From Echiichthys vipera (lineage: Eukaryota; Chordata; Actinopteri; Perciformes; Trachinidae), in contig OY829655.1 in the NCBI GenBank assembly GCA_963691815.1, positions 30,036,771-30,100,770 of the forward strand: a stretch of 64,000 nucleotides of DNA. Reading direction: 5' to 3'. Positions within the stretch are counted from its first letter, which is position 1, and each line of letters starts with the position of its first letter. The notes under the pieces are model-generated. The model had not been told where the DNA came from. It saw nothing but the letters and a program-made list of their open reading frames with translations, and made no database searches. The translations under genes and the position numbers were made by a program. Positions 42,600 through 54,094 of the stretch are shown here, piece by piece.

Positions 42600-43582
42600 A
42601 GAAAACTACTGTATTTCTCTTTTTATTTTTATTTAAATTATGAATTATTAGGTTATTTATTAAATTATTAAATGTAGGGTTAGTTTCTTATTTACAGGAA
42701 AAAAATAACAAGGTGAATTTTTATTATTTTAATACAATTTAACATTTTTTTCTGAATGTTTGACTACTTTTTCATTTTAATGTTTGTTTTTTAAATTAAT
42801 TTACTATAAAAATATATAAAATAAAATACAACAATGTATGAAATAAAATGCGTATTGAGTAGTGAATGAAAAATATAAAATAAAAAACAAAAAATAATGT
42901 CAAAAAATGCAGAGCATAGAATAAAAAAATATTAAATAAAATACAAAAATGTATAAAATAAAATGCAGAGTATATAATAAAAATTAAAATAGTTCATCAT
43001 AATATCAAAAATCATAATAGTTTTTTGTGTTCAAACGCAATATTTTTAATGTAAAATCACAAACCTTTGACAATAAAGTCATAATATTTTGAGAATAAAA
43101 TCATTATATCTTTAGTGTAAAATCACAACATTTTAAAAATAAAGTTGGAATATTTTGACAATAAATTAGTAATATACGTGATAGTAAAATGATAATATTT
43201 CTATGAAACTATAAGAATAATGTCATACAATTGGTGAGATTAAATTAATATTAAAAGAATAAAATCATAATATTTTTATTTTAAAATCACAACATTTTAA
43301 AAGGTAAAGTTGTAATATTTTGACAGTAAAAGCCTCATGTTTTGAGAATAAAAGCATAATATTCTTAGTGCAAATCACAATATTTTATTAAAGTTGGAGT
43401 AAAATCATATTAGGAGAATGAACTCACAATATATTTTAATAGTAAATTACATATATTTTGAGAGTAATATCACAATATTTGGGTGATTAAAGTTGGAATA
43501 GTTTGACAATAAAATCCTAATATTTAGAGAATAAAGTCCTGATACGTTGAGAGTCACATTATAATATTTTAGAGATGAAACA
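42600..43582. repeat. AT-rich degenerate repeat region
   Basis: Low-complexity sequence with loosely repeated AATAAAATCATAATATTTT and AAAGTTGGAATATTTTGACAAT motifs from about 43,000. No gene seen. Confidence 0.7.
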
Positions 43583-43584
43583 TG

Positions 43585-44060
43585 AGGCTGTGAATGTTCT
43601 CATGTGTCCAGGTCGTCGTTCTCCTCAAAGCAGCTTCAGTCCAAAGCAACTGGACTTGGTTATTTGTCAGGAAGACGTTTCACCTCTCATCCAAGAGGCT
43701 TCATCAGTTCATGTACACATCTGACCAGGCTGGGACTGGACCAGGACCAGGAACAGGCTGGGACTGGACCAGGACCAGGAACAGGCTGGGACAGGTCCAA
43801 CTAGCTGGTGTGAGATCCAGGTATTTAACCTCTCACAAGGCCGATGATGTCACTGGAACCCTTTGTGCTCCAAGTGCCAACGCCCATCGTTAGAGTGGTA
43901 GTCGTTGGTGGGAAGTTGGTTTTGACTTCGTTAGTGCTCTATTGAGTCTGAACGACAGTCGTTGGCGTCACAGGAGGCAGTTGTGAACAGTTGCTCTTTG
44001 AGGTTGGATCGTTGAATGAAGGGATGAAAGGGCAGCATTGTAAACTGGAGAGAAGTGGCG
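43585..44060 (+). mobile_element. Dispersed repeat resembling a Penelope-like element 3' segment, copy 1
   Basis: TGTTCTCATGTGTCCAGG, GGAAGACGTTTCACCTCTCATCC, AGAGGCTTCATCAGTTCATG, a short (CCAGGACCAGGA)n stretch, then GGCCGATGATGTCACTGG. In the reverse frame it reads DEASWMRGETSS, which I recall from the C-terminus of fish Penelope-like ORFs. Copies at 53,629 and 63,479. Family assignment tentative. Confidence 0.6.
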
Positions 44061-44540
44061 TCTCAGGATGAAACGTGGAAATATTCAGTCTACTGTTCGA
44101 ACTGTTCACGTCGTGCAGTCGTATACATGTAAAAATGTGGACAAAACTTTCCCCCTGAGAGAAAAACGTGACCTTTCATCAAAGAATAAGGATCAAAAAA
44201 ACTTGTTTTTCATAAAAATAAAATCTCTAACTTCAGATAAAAGTCCCAGTTAGGCCTCAGAGACGTCTCCAGAGTCTCCTCGGAGTCAGCAGACGTGATG
44301 ATGATCCCTGCGGGGTTCATTACGTCCTGTTTGAACACGTCTGCATCATTCATGTGTGAGGACGGAGAACGGGCCAGGAGACGTATCCTGAGGTATTCTG
44401 AGATCTAATCTGTGCTTTAATAATCCATGAGGAGCCGACTCCACTTATCAGTCTGTGGCTTCATCACAGTGAGACGCTCAATTACGTCACTTTAAACGTG
44501 TTTAACAGAAGCTTCCTCTTACGTCTGCACACACGAGTCA
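44061..44540. other. Non-repetitive stretch, no gene seen
   Basis: Mixed-composition sequence with no tandem structure or convincing ORF. It contains homeobox-like TAAT and TTAATAATCC motifs. Possibly intergenic regulatory DNA. Confidence 0.4.
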
Positions 44541-44545
44541 GAGGC

Positions 44546-45290
44546 CCCGCACTCCAAGAGTCTTTTTGTTGTGGTTTTGCATCTATTTTTAGTCATTTTG
44601 CATCTTTTTGTGGTGGTTTTGCATCTATTTTTAGTTATTTTGCATCTTTTTGTGGTGGTTTTGCATCTATTTTTAGTCATTTTGCATATTTTTGTGGTGG
44701 TTTTGCATCTATTTTTTGTCATTTTGCATCTTTTTGTGGTGGTTTTGCATCTATTTTTAGTCATTTTGCATCTTTTTGTGGTGGTTTTGCATCTATTTTT
44801 AGTCATTTTGCATCTTTTTATGGTGGTTTTGCATCTATTTTTAGTCATTTTGCATCTTTTTATGGTGGTTTTGCATCTATTTTTAGTCATTTTGCATCTT
44901 TTTTAGTGATTTTGCATCTATTTTTGGTAAGTTTGCATCTTTTTATGGTGGTTTTGCATCTATTTTTGGTCATTAAGCATCTTTTTGTGGGGGTTTTGCA
45001 TCTATTTTTAGTCATTTTGCATCTTTTTGTGGTCGTTTCACATCTATTTTTGGTCATTTAGCATCTTTCTGTGGTGGTTTTGCATCTATTTTTGGTCATT
45101 TTTCATCTTTTTGTGGTGGTTTTGCATCTATTTTTAGTCATTTTGCATCTTTTTGTGGTGGTTTTGCATCTATTTTTAGTCATTTTGCATCTTTTTGTGG
45201 TGGTTTTGCATCTTTTTTTAGTCATTTTGCATCTTTTTATGGTGGTTTTGCATCTATTTTTAGACATTTAGCATCTTCTGTGGTTGTCTA
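44546..45290. repeat. 42-bp minisatellite, locus A
   Basis: About 17 units of two 21-bp halves (TTTTGCATCTATTTTTAGTCA and a TTTTGTGGTGG version). It is preceded by CCCCGCACTCCAAGAGTCT, which also precedes locus B and a similar site at 51,547. Because 42 is a multiple of 3, long frames stay open on both strands; these are not genes. Confidence 0.95.
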
Positions 45291-45870
45291 GCAGCGGATG
45301 AATTTAAAAACCATAAAATGCCGGTGTGTGTCTGTGTGCATGGTGACAGCGTCTCATAATTACTGACCTCTGTGTGTGTGGACACAAGTGTCTAATGAGA
45401 AGATGAATAATAAATGGACATTTCCTGATTAACCGTGCAGAAGCTGGAGCGGCACTGAGACTTTCTTTCTTCTCCGAACGCAAAACAAGGTAAAAATTAT
45501 TCATATTAAAGGAAACTAAATCATTTGGAGGCTTTCAAATGCAAACTTCGAGTCATTTGTCTTCATCATTTTTAGTTGTTAGTCAGTTTTGAGGCTTGAT
45601 ATCTTTTCAACTGGACATTTACATTAACTGTAACCTCCGGTACAGAGCAGGTACGCCTCAGAATAACTCTTCCAGTGTCACACTCCAGACTCCAGAGGTA
45701 AAAGTTGAGTTATTACCGTGGTGTGTGTGTGTCTCACAGACTGCAGACAGATGAACACTGTGTGTTTTACACCTGGACCTGCTCTGACATCAGTCCACTG
45801 CTGACCTGAGTCACAGCCTCCTCCACAGATCATCACGTGTGCATTAGGAGACGACGGGCCCCTGGGAACA
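45291..45870. other. Non-repetitive stretch between minisatellite loci
   Basis: No gene seen. AT-rich, unique-looking sequence with an ATTATTCATATTAAAGG segment. Candidate non-coding conserved sequence only. Confidence 0.35.
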
Positions 45871-45875
45871 GAGGA

Positions 45876-46960
45876 GTCCAAGGCCCCGCACTCCAAGAGT
45901 CTACGCTCTGTCAGTCATTCAGAGTCCCCTGGAGTTGTTTTGCAACCTTTTTTTTATGTTTTACTTCACTTTGTTGCTGTTTTGTGTCTATTTTTCTGTT
46001 GTTTTTCACCTCCTTATGGTCATTTTGTGTTTTTTGTCTTGTCTCTGGGATTGTTTGATTAATTAATTTGTCCTTTTGCATTTATTTCATGATTGTTTTG
46101 CATCTATTTTTCGTCATTTTGCATCTTTTTGTGCTGGTTTTGCATCTATTTTTAGTCATTTTGCATCTTTTTGTGGTGGTTTTGCATCTTTTTGTGCTGG
46201 TTTTGCATCTATTTTTAGTCATTTTGCATCTTTTTGTGGTGGTTTTGCATCTATTTTTAATCATTTTGCATCTTTTTGTGGTGGTTTTGCATCTATTTTT
46301 AATCATTTTGCATCTTTTTGTGGTGGTTTTGCATCTATTTTTAGTCATTTTGCATCTTTTTATGGTGGTTTTGCATCTATTTTTAGTCATTTTGCATCTT
46401 TTTGTGGTGGTTTTGCATCTATTTGTGCTGGTTTTGCATCTTTTTGTGCTGGTTTTGCATCTATTTTTAGTCATTTTGTATCTTTTTGTGGTGGTTTTGC
46501 ATCTATTTTTAGTCATTTTGCATCTTTTTGTGGTGGTTTTGCATCTATTTTTAATCATTTTGCATCTTTTTGTGGTGGTTTTGCATCTATTTTTAGTCAT
46601 TTTGCATCTTTTTATGGTGGTTTTGCATCTATTTTTAGTCAATTAGCATCTTTTTATGGTGGTTTTGCATCTATTTTTAGTCAATTAGCATCTTTTTATG
46701 GTGGTTTTGCACCTCCTTTTGGTCATTTTGTGTGCCTGTGTCATATCTTTTCTAAGTCTCCTTGTATCTCTTTATAAGTAACTTTGGGTCTCCTTGTAGA
46801 CGTTTTGCATCGACTTTTAGATGTTTTACATTACTATGTGGTTGATTTGTGTCTTTTTATGGTAGTTTTAAATTTATGTTTAGTCGTTTTTAATCTCTTT
46901 GCGGTCAATTTGTGGGATTTTTGCATGCATTTTTTGTCGTTTGGTGTTTTTTTACCAACA
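45876..46960. repeat. 42-bp minisatellite, locus B with degenerate flanks
   Basis: Lead sequence CCCCGCACTCCAAGAGTCTACG and CCCCTGGAGTTGTTTTGC, a diverged part to 46,080, regular 42-bp units at 46,089-46,720, then a degenerate tail of related 21-bp units to about 46,960. The lead is shared with 51,547-51,740, so the array is part of a dispersed element. Confidence 0.9.
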
Positions 46961-47877
46961 TCAGGAGCGTCAGGGCCGTGGGCCGGTCCCTGTAGGTCTC
47001 TTCAGTAATCTATCCACGGGAAAACACAAGAAAAGAAACCATTTAAGACAAAGCCACGAGCAGAGAGCGCTAATATGTGATTGGAACAGGATGTCACCAT
47101 CTTATCACAGTCATGAAGCCTTTGATGCAGCATGCTTAGCTAATCAGATCGGAGCCGATGGAGGCTGCTGTCTGAGCTCAGCCTGCTAATTACATGTTCC
47201 ACCATGTTAATCAAATAACATGCTATCACTTTAGCAGCAGGAGCCAGAGGGGGACGCAGGCTTTCACAGCGTCTCCGGCTTCAGGACACGGATAATAGAT
47301 GTTTACCTGTCTCGTCCATTAAGCGTCCTGAGGCTTTTTACATGCTGTTATCAGCCAGTTCACGGACCTCGTTCCATGTTTCCTTCACGTTTACGGAACT
47401 TTTTCAATCAAAAGGACGACGCGGAGGAGATAATGGATCCAGTGGGGATAAGATTTGTGGCTCCAATTAAACTGTGAAAAGCTAATGTACGCTAAAAGTT
47501 ACGAATCAGCTTTTATTTTAATGTTCTCTTTCTTTCCTTCAATCAAAACTACTGGAAGAGAAATACACTATAACTCAGACACCGAATGTTTTATTGACAT
47601 TTGAAATAGTTTCATCCCCAAAAATGATTCAAACTTCATTTTGCAGACGTTTAAACTCTCCAAGGGTGTAAAGTTCTGTGTTTTGGGACCCATCCACCGA
47701 CCCCACCTGCCTCCTTAAGAAGATATTCGCCGTCTTACACGACGTCCACTGCTTATAATTTGTGGAATAGACACAAAATAAAAAATGCATAAATTACGGC
47801 GCATTACTTTTTGTTGTTAAATGTATGAAAAAAAAAACCCCGGTGGATTGTTACTTCGGGTAGGGAATGAGTCCTGA
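46961..47877. other. Non-repetitive stretch, possible conserved non-coding DNA
   Basis: No ORF of note. The interval 47,130-47,480 has TAATTA, AACATGCTATCAC and GCTGTTATCAGCC-like words and looks unlike neighbouring repeats. Confidence 0.35.
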
Positions 47878-48368
47878 CCCCAAGTGAAGGACTTCAAGTA
47901 CCTCGGGATCTTGTTCACGAGTGAGGGGACGATGGAGCGTGAGTTTGGCCGGAGAATCGGAGCAGCGGGGGCGGAGCTGCAGTCGCTCTACCGCACCGTT
48001 GTGATGAAAAGAGAGCTGAGGAAGACAAAGCTCTGGATCTACCGGTCAGTCCTGGTTCCTACCCTCACCTGTGGTCATGAAAGCTGGGTCAGGACCCAAA
48101 GAACCAGGTCCAGGTCAGGGCCCAAAGAACGAGGTCGAGGGTACAAGCTACCGAAATGTGTTTCCTCAGGAGGGTGGCTGGAGTCTCCCTTAGAGAGAGG
48201 GGGAGAAGTTCAGCATCCGTGAGGAACTCGGAGTAGAGCCGCTGCTCCTTTGTGTTGAAAGGAGCCAGTTGAGGTGGTTCAGGATCATCTGGTAAGGATG
48301 AACCCTGGGCGCCTACCTAGGGAGGTGTTCCAGACACGTCCAGCTGGGAGGAGGCCTCAGGGAAGACA
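47878..48368 (+). pseudogene. LINE ORF2 fragment (reverse transcriptase C-terminal region)
   Basis: The frame from 47,884 reads DFKYLGILFTSEGTMERE, then AAGAELQSLYRTVVMKREL and YRSVLVPTLTCGHESW, a standard non-LTR reverse-transcriptase thumb/connection segment. It is frameshifted after RTQRTRS and truncated. RTE/Rex-type is likely but unproven. It joins directly onto a MITE half-copy. Confidence 0.8.
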
Positions 48369-48369
48369 G

Positions 48370-48707
48370 CAGTAAACACTCCACCTCCGCATCACACCAA
48401 CGTGAACCTTTCACCGCCATTGTTTTAAAGGTCCGCGCATGGTCCCTCCTTCTTTTTTCTACGTCCCAACAGGCGCACAGGAAATGACGTGAGAGCCACC
48501 GTAGGCCTCGTGCTCGTACACATGCGCACTACCGTGCTCGTACATGTGCAAACGTGCTTTACTAAAGCCCACCTCTCCCAAACGGGCCGTGGACGGCAAG
48601 CGTGCCGCTCCTAGACGTGGTACGGTTGCACTCACACTGGTCAAACGAACTAGACTTTACCCGTGAAACCTGTTTGGGCACGGTACGGATGGACAGTGTT
48701 AGTGCGC
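48370..48707 (+). mobile_element. Harbinger-type MITE, 5'-truncated copy
   Basis: It carries only the right half: AGTAAACACTCCACCTCCGC through GGCACGGTACGG to AGTGTTAGTGCGCCC, followed by TAA. Same family as 35,991-36,582. The left end is cut at the LINE junction. Confidence 0.8.
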
Positions 48708-48711
48708 CCTA

Positions 48712-49310
48712 ACAGGCTGCAGCTTGGGGAAGACACGTCTACCGGACCTGGATGACACTAAGGGAGGGAGACACATGCAGGGAAACACAGACAGAGGGAG
48801 ACAAACTCACACAGAAGGAAGAGAGGAGGGTACTGACAGAACCGAGTCTTGACAAGGAGACTGAGAAATGATCCGTCCAAAGTAAAAAAGAGTTGAAGAC
48901 CAGGACCGGGATCAGACGTTTGGGTGCTAATCGATGCTGAGACGTCGATAAGTCATCAGCGTGGTGCGGTTTGGGTTCAGCGGCTGAGAAGGATCCTCTG
49001 AAACTCATTTGAATTGATTAGAGCCTGACAAACAGGATTAATGTGAGTGGCAGTGGAGTGAGGGCCGTCAGGAGATGATCAGTGGCCCCGGAAACACCGA
49101 GAGCCTTTCTACTGTGATCCTCATTCATCACGAGACGCACTCCAGTTAAATGAGTTCACTCTCAGTTCGCTGTGACGTTTACGTCCTGGGAAGATCTCAC
49201 GCTCTTCCAACGATTTTTTACACTTAATTCAATTAGATTTCAGATCATGTTTAGTGATGTTTATTCAAACTCTGCTCACTTTTACTTGTATTTAGTGTTT
49301 TTACACAGTG
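48712..49310. other. Non-repetitive stretch, no gene seen
   Basis: Purine-rich GGGAGACACA repeats near 48,765-48,805, then unique sequence with no supported feature. Confidence 0.4.
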
Positions 49311-49311
49311 G

Positions 49312-49612
49312 TATTTTTAGTCATTTTGCATCTTTTTGTGGTGGTTTTGCATCTTTTTTTGGTAATTTTGCATCTTTTTGTGGTGGTTTTGCATCTATTT
49401 TTGGTTATTTAGCATCTTTTTATGGTTGTTTTGCATCTTTTTTTTAGTCATTTTGCATCTTTTTGTGGTGGTTTTGCATCTATTTTTGGTTATTTAGCAT
49501 CTTTTTGTGGTGGTTTTGCATCTATTTAAAATCATTTTGCATCTTTTTGTGGTGGTTTCGCATCTTTTTGTGGTGGTTTTGATTGTATTTTTAGACATTT
49601 TGCATCTTATTG
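49312..49612. repeat. 42-bp minisatellite, locus C
   Basis: About 7 units, slightly diverged (GGTAATTTTGCATC, GGTTATTTAGCATC). Same orientation as loci A and B. Confidence 0.9.
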
Positions 49613-49616
49613 ATGG

Positions 49617-49670
49617 TCTCTGCTGATCGTGGTGGTGCCTGCTGCAGTGGTCCTGCATGACGCTTCCTGT
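49617..49670 (-). repeat. Single copy of the 47-bp minisatellite unit
   Basis: TCTCTGCTGATCGTGGTGGTGCC and GGTCCTGCATGACGCTTCCTG are the reverse complement of the unit that is tandem at 55,490-55,840. Another single copy lies at 57,595. Confidence 0.8.
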
Positions 49671-49837
49671 CTGTCTCTCTGTCCATCCGTCTGTCTTTCT
49701 TCTCTTTCTCTCTTCTTTTCAGTGCAGACAGACGTCCGTCCCCCACAGAGCTGTTCGACGTTCCTGTCTGTTAAAGGGAAGGTTTTCAACGCCACTGTGT
49801 GCACGAGATTACTGAATTAATACTGTATATAATAACT

Positions 49838-50065
49838 AGGGAGGTGTTCCAGGCACGTCCAGCTGGGAGGAAGCCTCGGGGAAGACCCAGGACCAGGTGG
49901 AGAGATTAGATCTCCACACTGGCCTGGGAACGCCTCAGGATCCCCCAGTTAGAGCTGGTTAATGTGGCCCGGGAAAGGGAAGTTTGGGGTCCCCTGCTAA
50001 AGCTGCTGCCCCCCGAGACCCGACCCCGGATAAGAGGCTGAAGATGAGATGAGATGAGATGAATT
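49838..50065 (+). mobile_element. LINE 3'-end fragment with (GATGA)n tail
   Basis: GGGAGGTGTTCCAGGCACGT to GGGGTCCCCTGCTAAAGCTG, CCGGATAAGAGGCTGAAGATGA and GATGA repeats. Same family as 37,930-38,440 and 53,225-53,515. Confidence 0.8.
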
Positions 50066-50104
50066 ATTACTATTTTTATTAAAGTTAGTGCGACTTGTTG
50101 CTGC

Positions 50105-50228
50105 TCATGGGGGAATTGTTGGCTCTGTGTAAATCATAAATAAGTCATAGAGTGCAGTCTTTACCTGCTCCGTGTGTAAAGTGCCGTCTGTTATGATTCG
50201 GCACTGTGAATAAAATAAAATTGAACTG
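50105..50228 (+). repeat. Teleost retroelement tail
   Basis: GGGGGAATTGTTGGCTCTGTG, AAATCATAAATAAGTCATAGAG, TTATGATTCGGCACTGTGAATAAAATAAAATTG. Related to 40,556, 54,100 (reverse) and 57,710. Confidence 0.7.
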
Positions 50229-50930
50229 ATGCTTTGAGTTCGTTTCTGCTGATGAAACTTTACTTGAGGGGAATTTTTCACGCGTTTCCATAGTTTGGTA
50301 GCACCACATTTGAATACGGTCGGGCATTTTAACACGATTACGGCGTGATTTCATGGTTTAATGTCAACAGATTATTTTGAACTCATGTACACAGATTAAA
50401 GAGACACACACACACACACGCAGGGATCAGCTGGTTGAGCTCTAGTGAATCTGTTTTGAGGCAGAGCGTGAATATATTAGTTCATAAATAGTGCTGCAGG
50501 ATTTATCCGCCTCACGCTGCCAGCACGACGTGCTCAATCCGTCAAAGCCAAATGTGTGTGACTTCACCACCACTCGTCTTAAATGGCTTCAGTTCTTTGG
50601 CCAGACGATTCTCGACAAAGCCCAGATTAAAGACACAGGAATCATATTCATGATTCAATTCAAAAAACGTTATTTGTCCCCGGGGGGACAATTCAGGGCA
50701 CACAGAGCAGCAAATAACGACAGTGCAACTATACAAAAACATTTAAACCTATCAACAAGAATAAAGTGTAAAAGAAGAATAAGTGTCAGTGTCATGATCG
50801 TACATTTTAAAGCGGTGACAGCTTGAATTGATTGTGAGAAAAAAACGTGTTTTAACGTCTGAGTTTCTAAATACATCTCAGATTTGGACCTGCTCACTGG
50901 AAACTGATGCAGATACACAGTCACTGAACA
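50229..50930. other. Intergenic, with a LINE/SINE end fragment
   Basis: Mostly unremarkable. The piece near 50,655-50,775 (AATTCAAAAAACGTTATTTG, CCCCGGGGGGACAATTC) is the reverse of a common fish retroelement tail. No gene seen. Confidence 0.45.
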
Positions 50931-51289
50931 CGTGGTCAGCACTGTCGCCTCACAGCAAGAGGGTTCCTGGTTTGAATCCCGGCTGGGGCCCTTCTGTGTG
51001 GAGTTTGCATGTTGTCCCCGTGTCTGCGTGGGTGTTCTCCGGGTTCTCCGGTTTCCTCCCACAGTCCAAAGACGTGCAGGTGTTCGGTTCATTGATGACT
51101 CTAAATCACCCGTAGGTGTGAATGGTTGTCTGTCTCTGTTCGTCTCTATGTGTCCTGTGATAGACTGGCGTCCTGTCCAGGGTGGACCCCGCCTCACGCC
51201 CGATGTCAGCTGGGATCGGCTCCAGCCCCCCACGACCCCGAGCCCCGGGATAAGCGGTTGAAGATGAATGAATGAATGAATAAAGGGTA
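50931..51289 (+). mobile_element. tRNA-derived teleost SINE, copy 2
   Basis: Near-identical to 35,270-35,617, from GTGGTCAGCACTGTCGCC to GGATAAGCGGTTGAAGATGAATGAATG. The tail is (GAAT)n. The high identity implies recent spread. Confidence 0.82.
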
Positions 51290-51405
51290 ATTCTGGTGTA
51301 AAAATCATCCCATGGTCTTTTTCAGCACTTAAACGCATCAAATAAGCCGTCGAGACAGTTTTTTTCCTGTAACAACTATTAACGGAGAAATCCGGGAGAG
51401 ATGCT

Positions 51406-52309
51406 AACAGCCGGACGTGGCTAACAGTGATTAGCTCGGGGCAGTACGGTGAAGGCATTCAAAGGTCTTTTTTAACCACTAATGCTGCTGAAAATAACAG
51501 CAAACCTCTGCAGCAGCATGAGAAGAGTCCCTACACACAAAACAAAGCACTCCAAGAGTCTACGCTCTGTCAGTGTAAGAGTCCCCTGGAGTTATTTTGC
51601 CACCTTTTTTTTAATGTTTAACTTCACTCTGTTGCCGTTTTGTGTCTATTTTTCCGTTGTTTTTCACCTCCTTATGGTCATTTTGTGGTTTTTATCTTGT
51701 CTCTGGGATTGTTTGATTAATTCATTTGTCCTTTTGCATTTATTCATGGTGGTTTTTGGTCATTTAGCATCTTTTTATGGTGGTTTTGCGTCTATTTTTG
51801 GTCATTTGTATCTTTTTATGGTGGTTTTACATCTATTTTTGGTCAGTTTGCATCTTTTTAAGGTGGTTTTGCATCTATTTTTGGTCATTTTGCATCTTTT
51901 TAAGGTGGTTTTGCATCTATTTTTGGTCATTTGTATCTTTTTAAGGTGGTTTTGCATCTATTTTTGGTCATTTTGCATCATTTTATGATGGTTTTGCAGC
52001 TGTCCCTACACACAAAACAAAGCACCAATGGGCTCCTTCCTTTGGGATTGACTTTGGTAATCCACTGTAATGGACTTTACTATGAGAGGAGCTGGTACAG
52101 GGGCCAGTAGGTAAGTCTTTAAAACACTCTTTAATAAACTCTGGGTTCACTAACTACGCTGTTGGTGCTTTGTTTTGTGTGTAGGGACTCTTCTCATGCT
52201 GCTGCAGAGGTTTGCAGTTATTTTCAGCAGCATTAGTGGTTAAAAAAGACCTTTGAATGCCTTCACCGTACTGCCCCGAGCTAATCACTGTTAGCCACGT
52301 CCGGCTGTT
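51406..52309. mobile_element. Foldback element: 145-bp inverted repeat arms around a 42-bp-minisatellite segment
   Basis: The left arm at 51,406-51,550 and right arm at 52,165-52,309 are reverse complements with one mismatch by eye (AATAACAGC against AATAACTGC in arm orientation). The spacer holds the same lead sequence and 42-bp units as loci A/B, plus an extra direct copy of the inner arm end (CCCTACACACAAAACAAAGC near 52,003). No transposase is seen. The outer limits could extend beyond the arms. Confidence 0.85.
51738..51998. repeat. 42-bp minisatellite, locus D (inside the foldback element)
   Basis: About 6 units with TTTTTATGGTGG and TTTTTAAGGTGG variants, embedded between the inverted arms. 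Confidence 0.88.
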
Positions 52310-52775
52310 GCGTCAGAATTAAACTTTAAAGTACTCTTAGCCCTTAAGATCAAATGTTTGGTGAATTAGCCCCTAAACAAGAATGTTCCCTGCACTTTGT
52401 TTCGTGATGCTGTGCGTTTACAAATGAATTAGTGTTTGCGTTTCATCCTTTTGCAGACTCACACACTGTCCGTGTCTTGCCTGTCACTCTGTTGCCATTT
52501 TACTGGTGTTGGTTCACGGTGTTCAAACACATTTAATGAGGAGCTGGGTATCAGTTTCATGTCCGTGTCCAGAACTGACCCGCTGTCAGAGGGTCCGTTT
52601 ACTGGAAACTGTTCAACAGGACGCAGGTTTTCCACATGTGAAACAAAGAAAAACCAGTCTGCGTTTATTCTCGAACATCCGTTTGGTAGAAAATTCCTGG
52701 GTGTCACTCGGTGTGATGGATTGTCTCTGAGCTTTATGAGCCATAGTGTGAAAACACATGCGACCGCCGGCCACG

Positions 52776-52828
<53 letters not shown>

Positions 52829-53222
52829 CAGTTTCTGGGAAGTGTGGAAGACGTGTGAAGACGAACGCTCGCTGTTCATAAAGGAGTTTGTTTCTCTGAG
52901 GGTTTCCTTCCTTCTGACTCACTTCACCGTTTAAAGATACAAACAGGCTCCTAATGAAGTGGAAGGTGGAGGCGACATGGACTCGGGCCCAAAGGGACTT
53001 GTTAAATTTACTCGTTACATTAAACATCCAGCTGCTGTAGGAGTCATTTCTGTCCACTGCAGTGATGAATGGCTGCTGCTGCTGCTGCTCCAATAAGAAG
53101 GATTTCACGGAGACATTTTGGGAATGATGTTCTTCGTGCATCAATTAGGCTAAAAATACACCGTCGCTTCAAAGGAACAATTTAAAGCATCGAAGCTGCC
53201 AAGAAACACAACGTCAGACCCT
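52310..53222. other. Non-repetitive stretch with one (TG)n tract
   Basis: (TG)n at 52,781-52,826. The 52,870-53,160 part (TTTAAAGATACAAACAGGCTCC, CAATTAGGCTAAAAATAC) looks unique and could be conserved non-coding DNA. A short (CTG)5 lies near 53,075. No gene seen. Confidence 0.4.
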
Positions 53223-53224
53223 GT

Positions 53225-53515
53225 TCACATCTCATCTCATCTCATCTTCAGCCTCTTATCCGGGGTTGGGACGCTTTGGGAAGCAGCTCTAGCAGGGGAC
53301 CCCAAACTTCCCTTTCCCGGGCCACATTAACCAGCTCTAACTGGGGGATCCTGAGGCGTTCCCAGGCCAGTGTGGAGATCTAATCTCTCCACCTGGTCCT
53401 GGGTCTTCCCCGAGGCCTCCTCCCAGCTGGACGTGCCTGGAACACCTCCCTAGGGAGGCGCCCAGGGTTCATCCTTACCAGATGATCCTGAACCACCTCA
53501 ACTGGCTCCTGTTCA
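53225..53515 (-). mobile_element. LINE 3'-end fragment, reverse orientation
   Basis: (CTCAT)n then the reverse of the LINE tail. On the - strand it reads DHLVRMNPGRLP, GRRPRGRPRTRWRD, typical of the C-terminus of fish LINE ORF2. Broken. Confidence 0.8.
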
Positions 53516-53628
53516 CGTTGGGTTTGAAAATGCGTTTGATACGAGTGGACGGATAAAACACGTTGTCGTTCGCACGTCGTCCGCGTACAGAGTGGCAATC
53601 AGAACAGTTCACTGATGATTTCACCAGC

Positions 53629-54070
53629 CTGTGGATGTTCTCATGTGTCCAGGTCGTCGTTATCCTCAAAGCAATTTCAGTCAAAAACAACTGGACTTGG
53701 TTATTTGTCAGGAAGACGTTTCACCTCTGATCCAAGAGGCTTCATCAGTTCATGTACGCATCTGACCAGGACCAGGACCAGGACCAGGACCAGGACCAGG
53801 ACCAGGCTGGGACTGGTCCAACTAACTGGTGTGGAGATCCAGGTATTTAACCTCTCACAAGGCCGATGATGTCACTGGAACCCTTTGTGCTCCAAAAAGC
53901 CAACGAGCGTCGTTAGAGAGACAGTCGTTGGTGGAAGTAGGTCTGGACTTGGTTAGTGCTCTATTGAGTCTGAACGACAGTCGTTGGAGTCACAAGAGGC
54001 CATGTGTGAACAGTTGTTCTTTGAGGTTAGATTGTTGAATGAAGGGATGAAAGGGCAGCATTGTAAAGAG
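53629..54070 (+). mobile_element. Penelope-like 3' segment, copy 2
   Basis: Same order as copy 1 at 43,585, with a run of CCAGGA hexamers at about 53,766-53,806 and the shared end GAATGAAGGGATGAAAGGGC. Confidence 0.6.
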
Positions 54071-54094
54071 ATGGAAAGAAGCCCCTGCTGTGCT

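Noticed and set aside
44498..45061. Long open frames (up to about 230 codons) over the 42-bp repeats, both strands, also at 46,068-46,777 and 62,824-63,411
   Set aside because: The period of 42 is divisible by three, so frames stay open on both strands. Peptides are perfect 14-residue repeats with no start context or splice support.
47884..48222. Functional reverse transcriptase gene
   Set aside because: Only a C-terminal LINE fragment, frameshifted and truncated; recorded as pseudogene.
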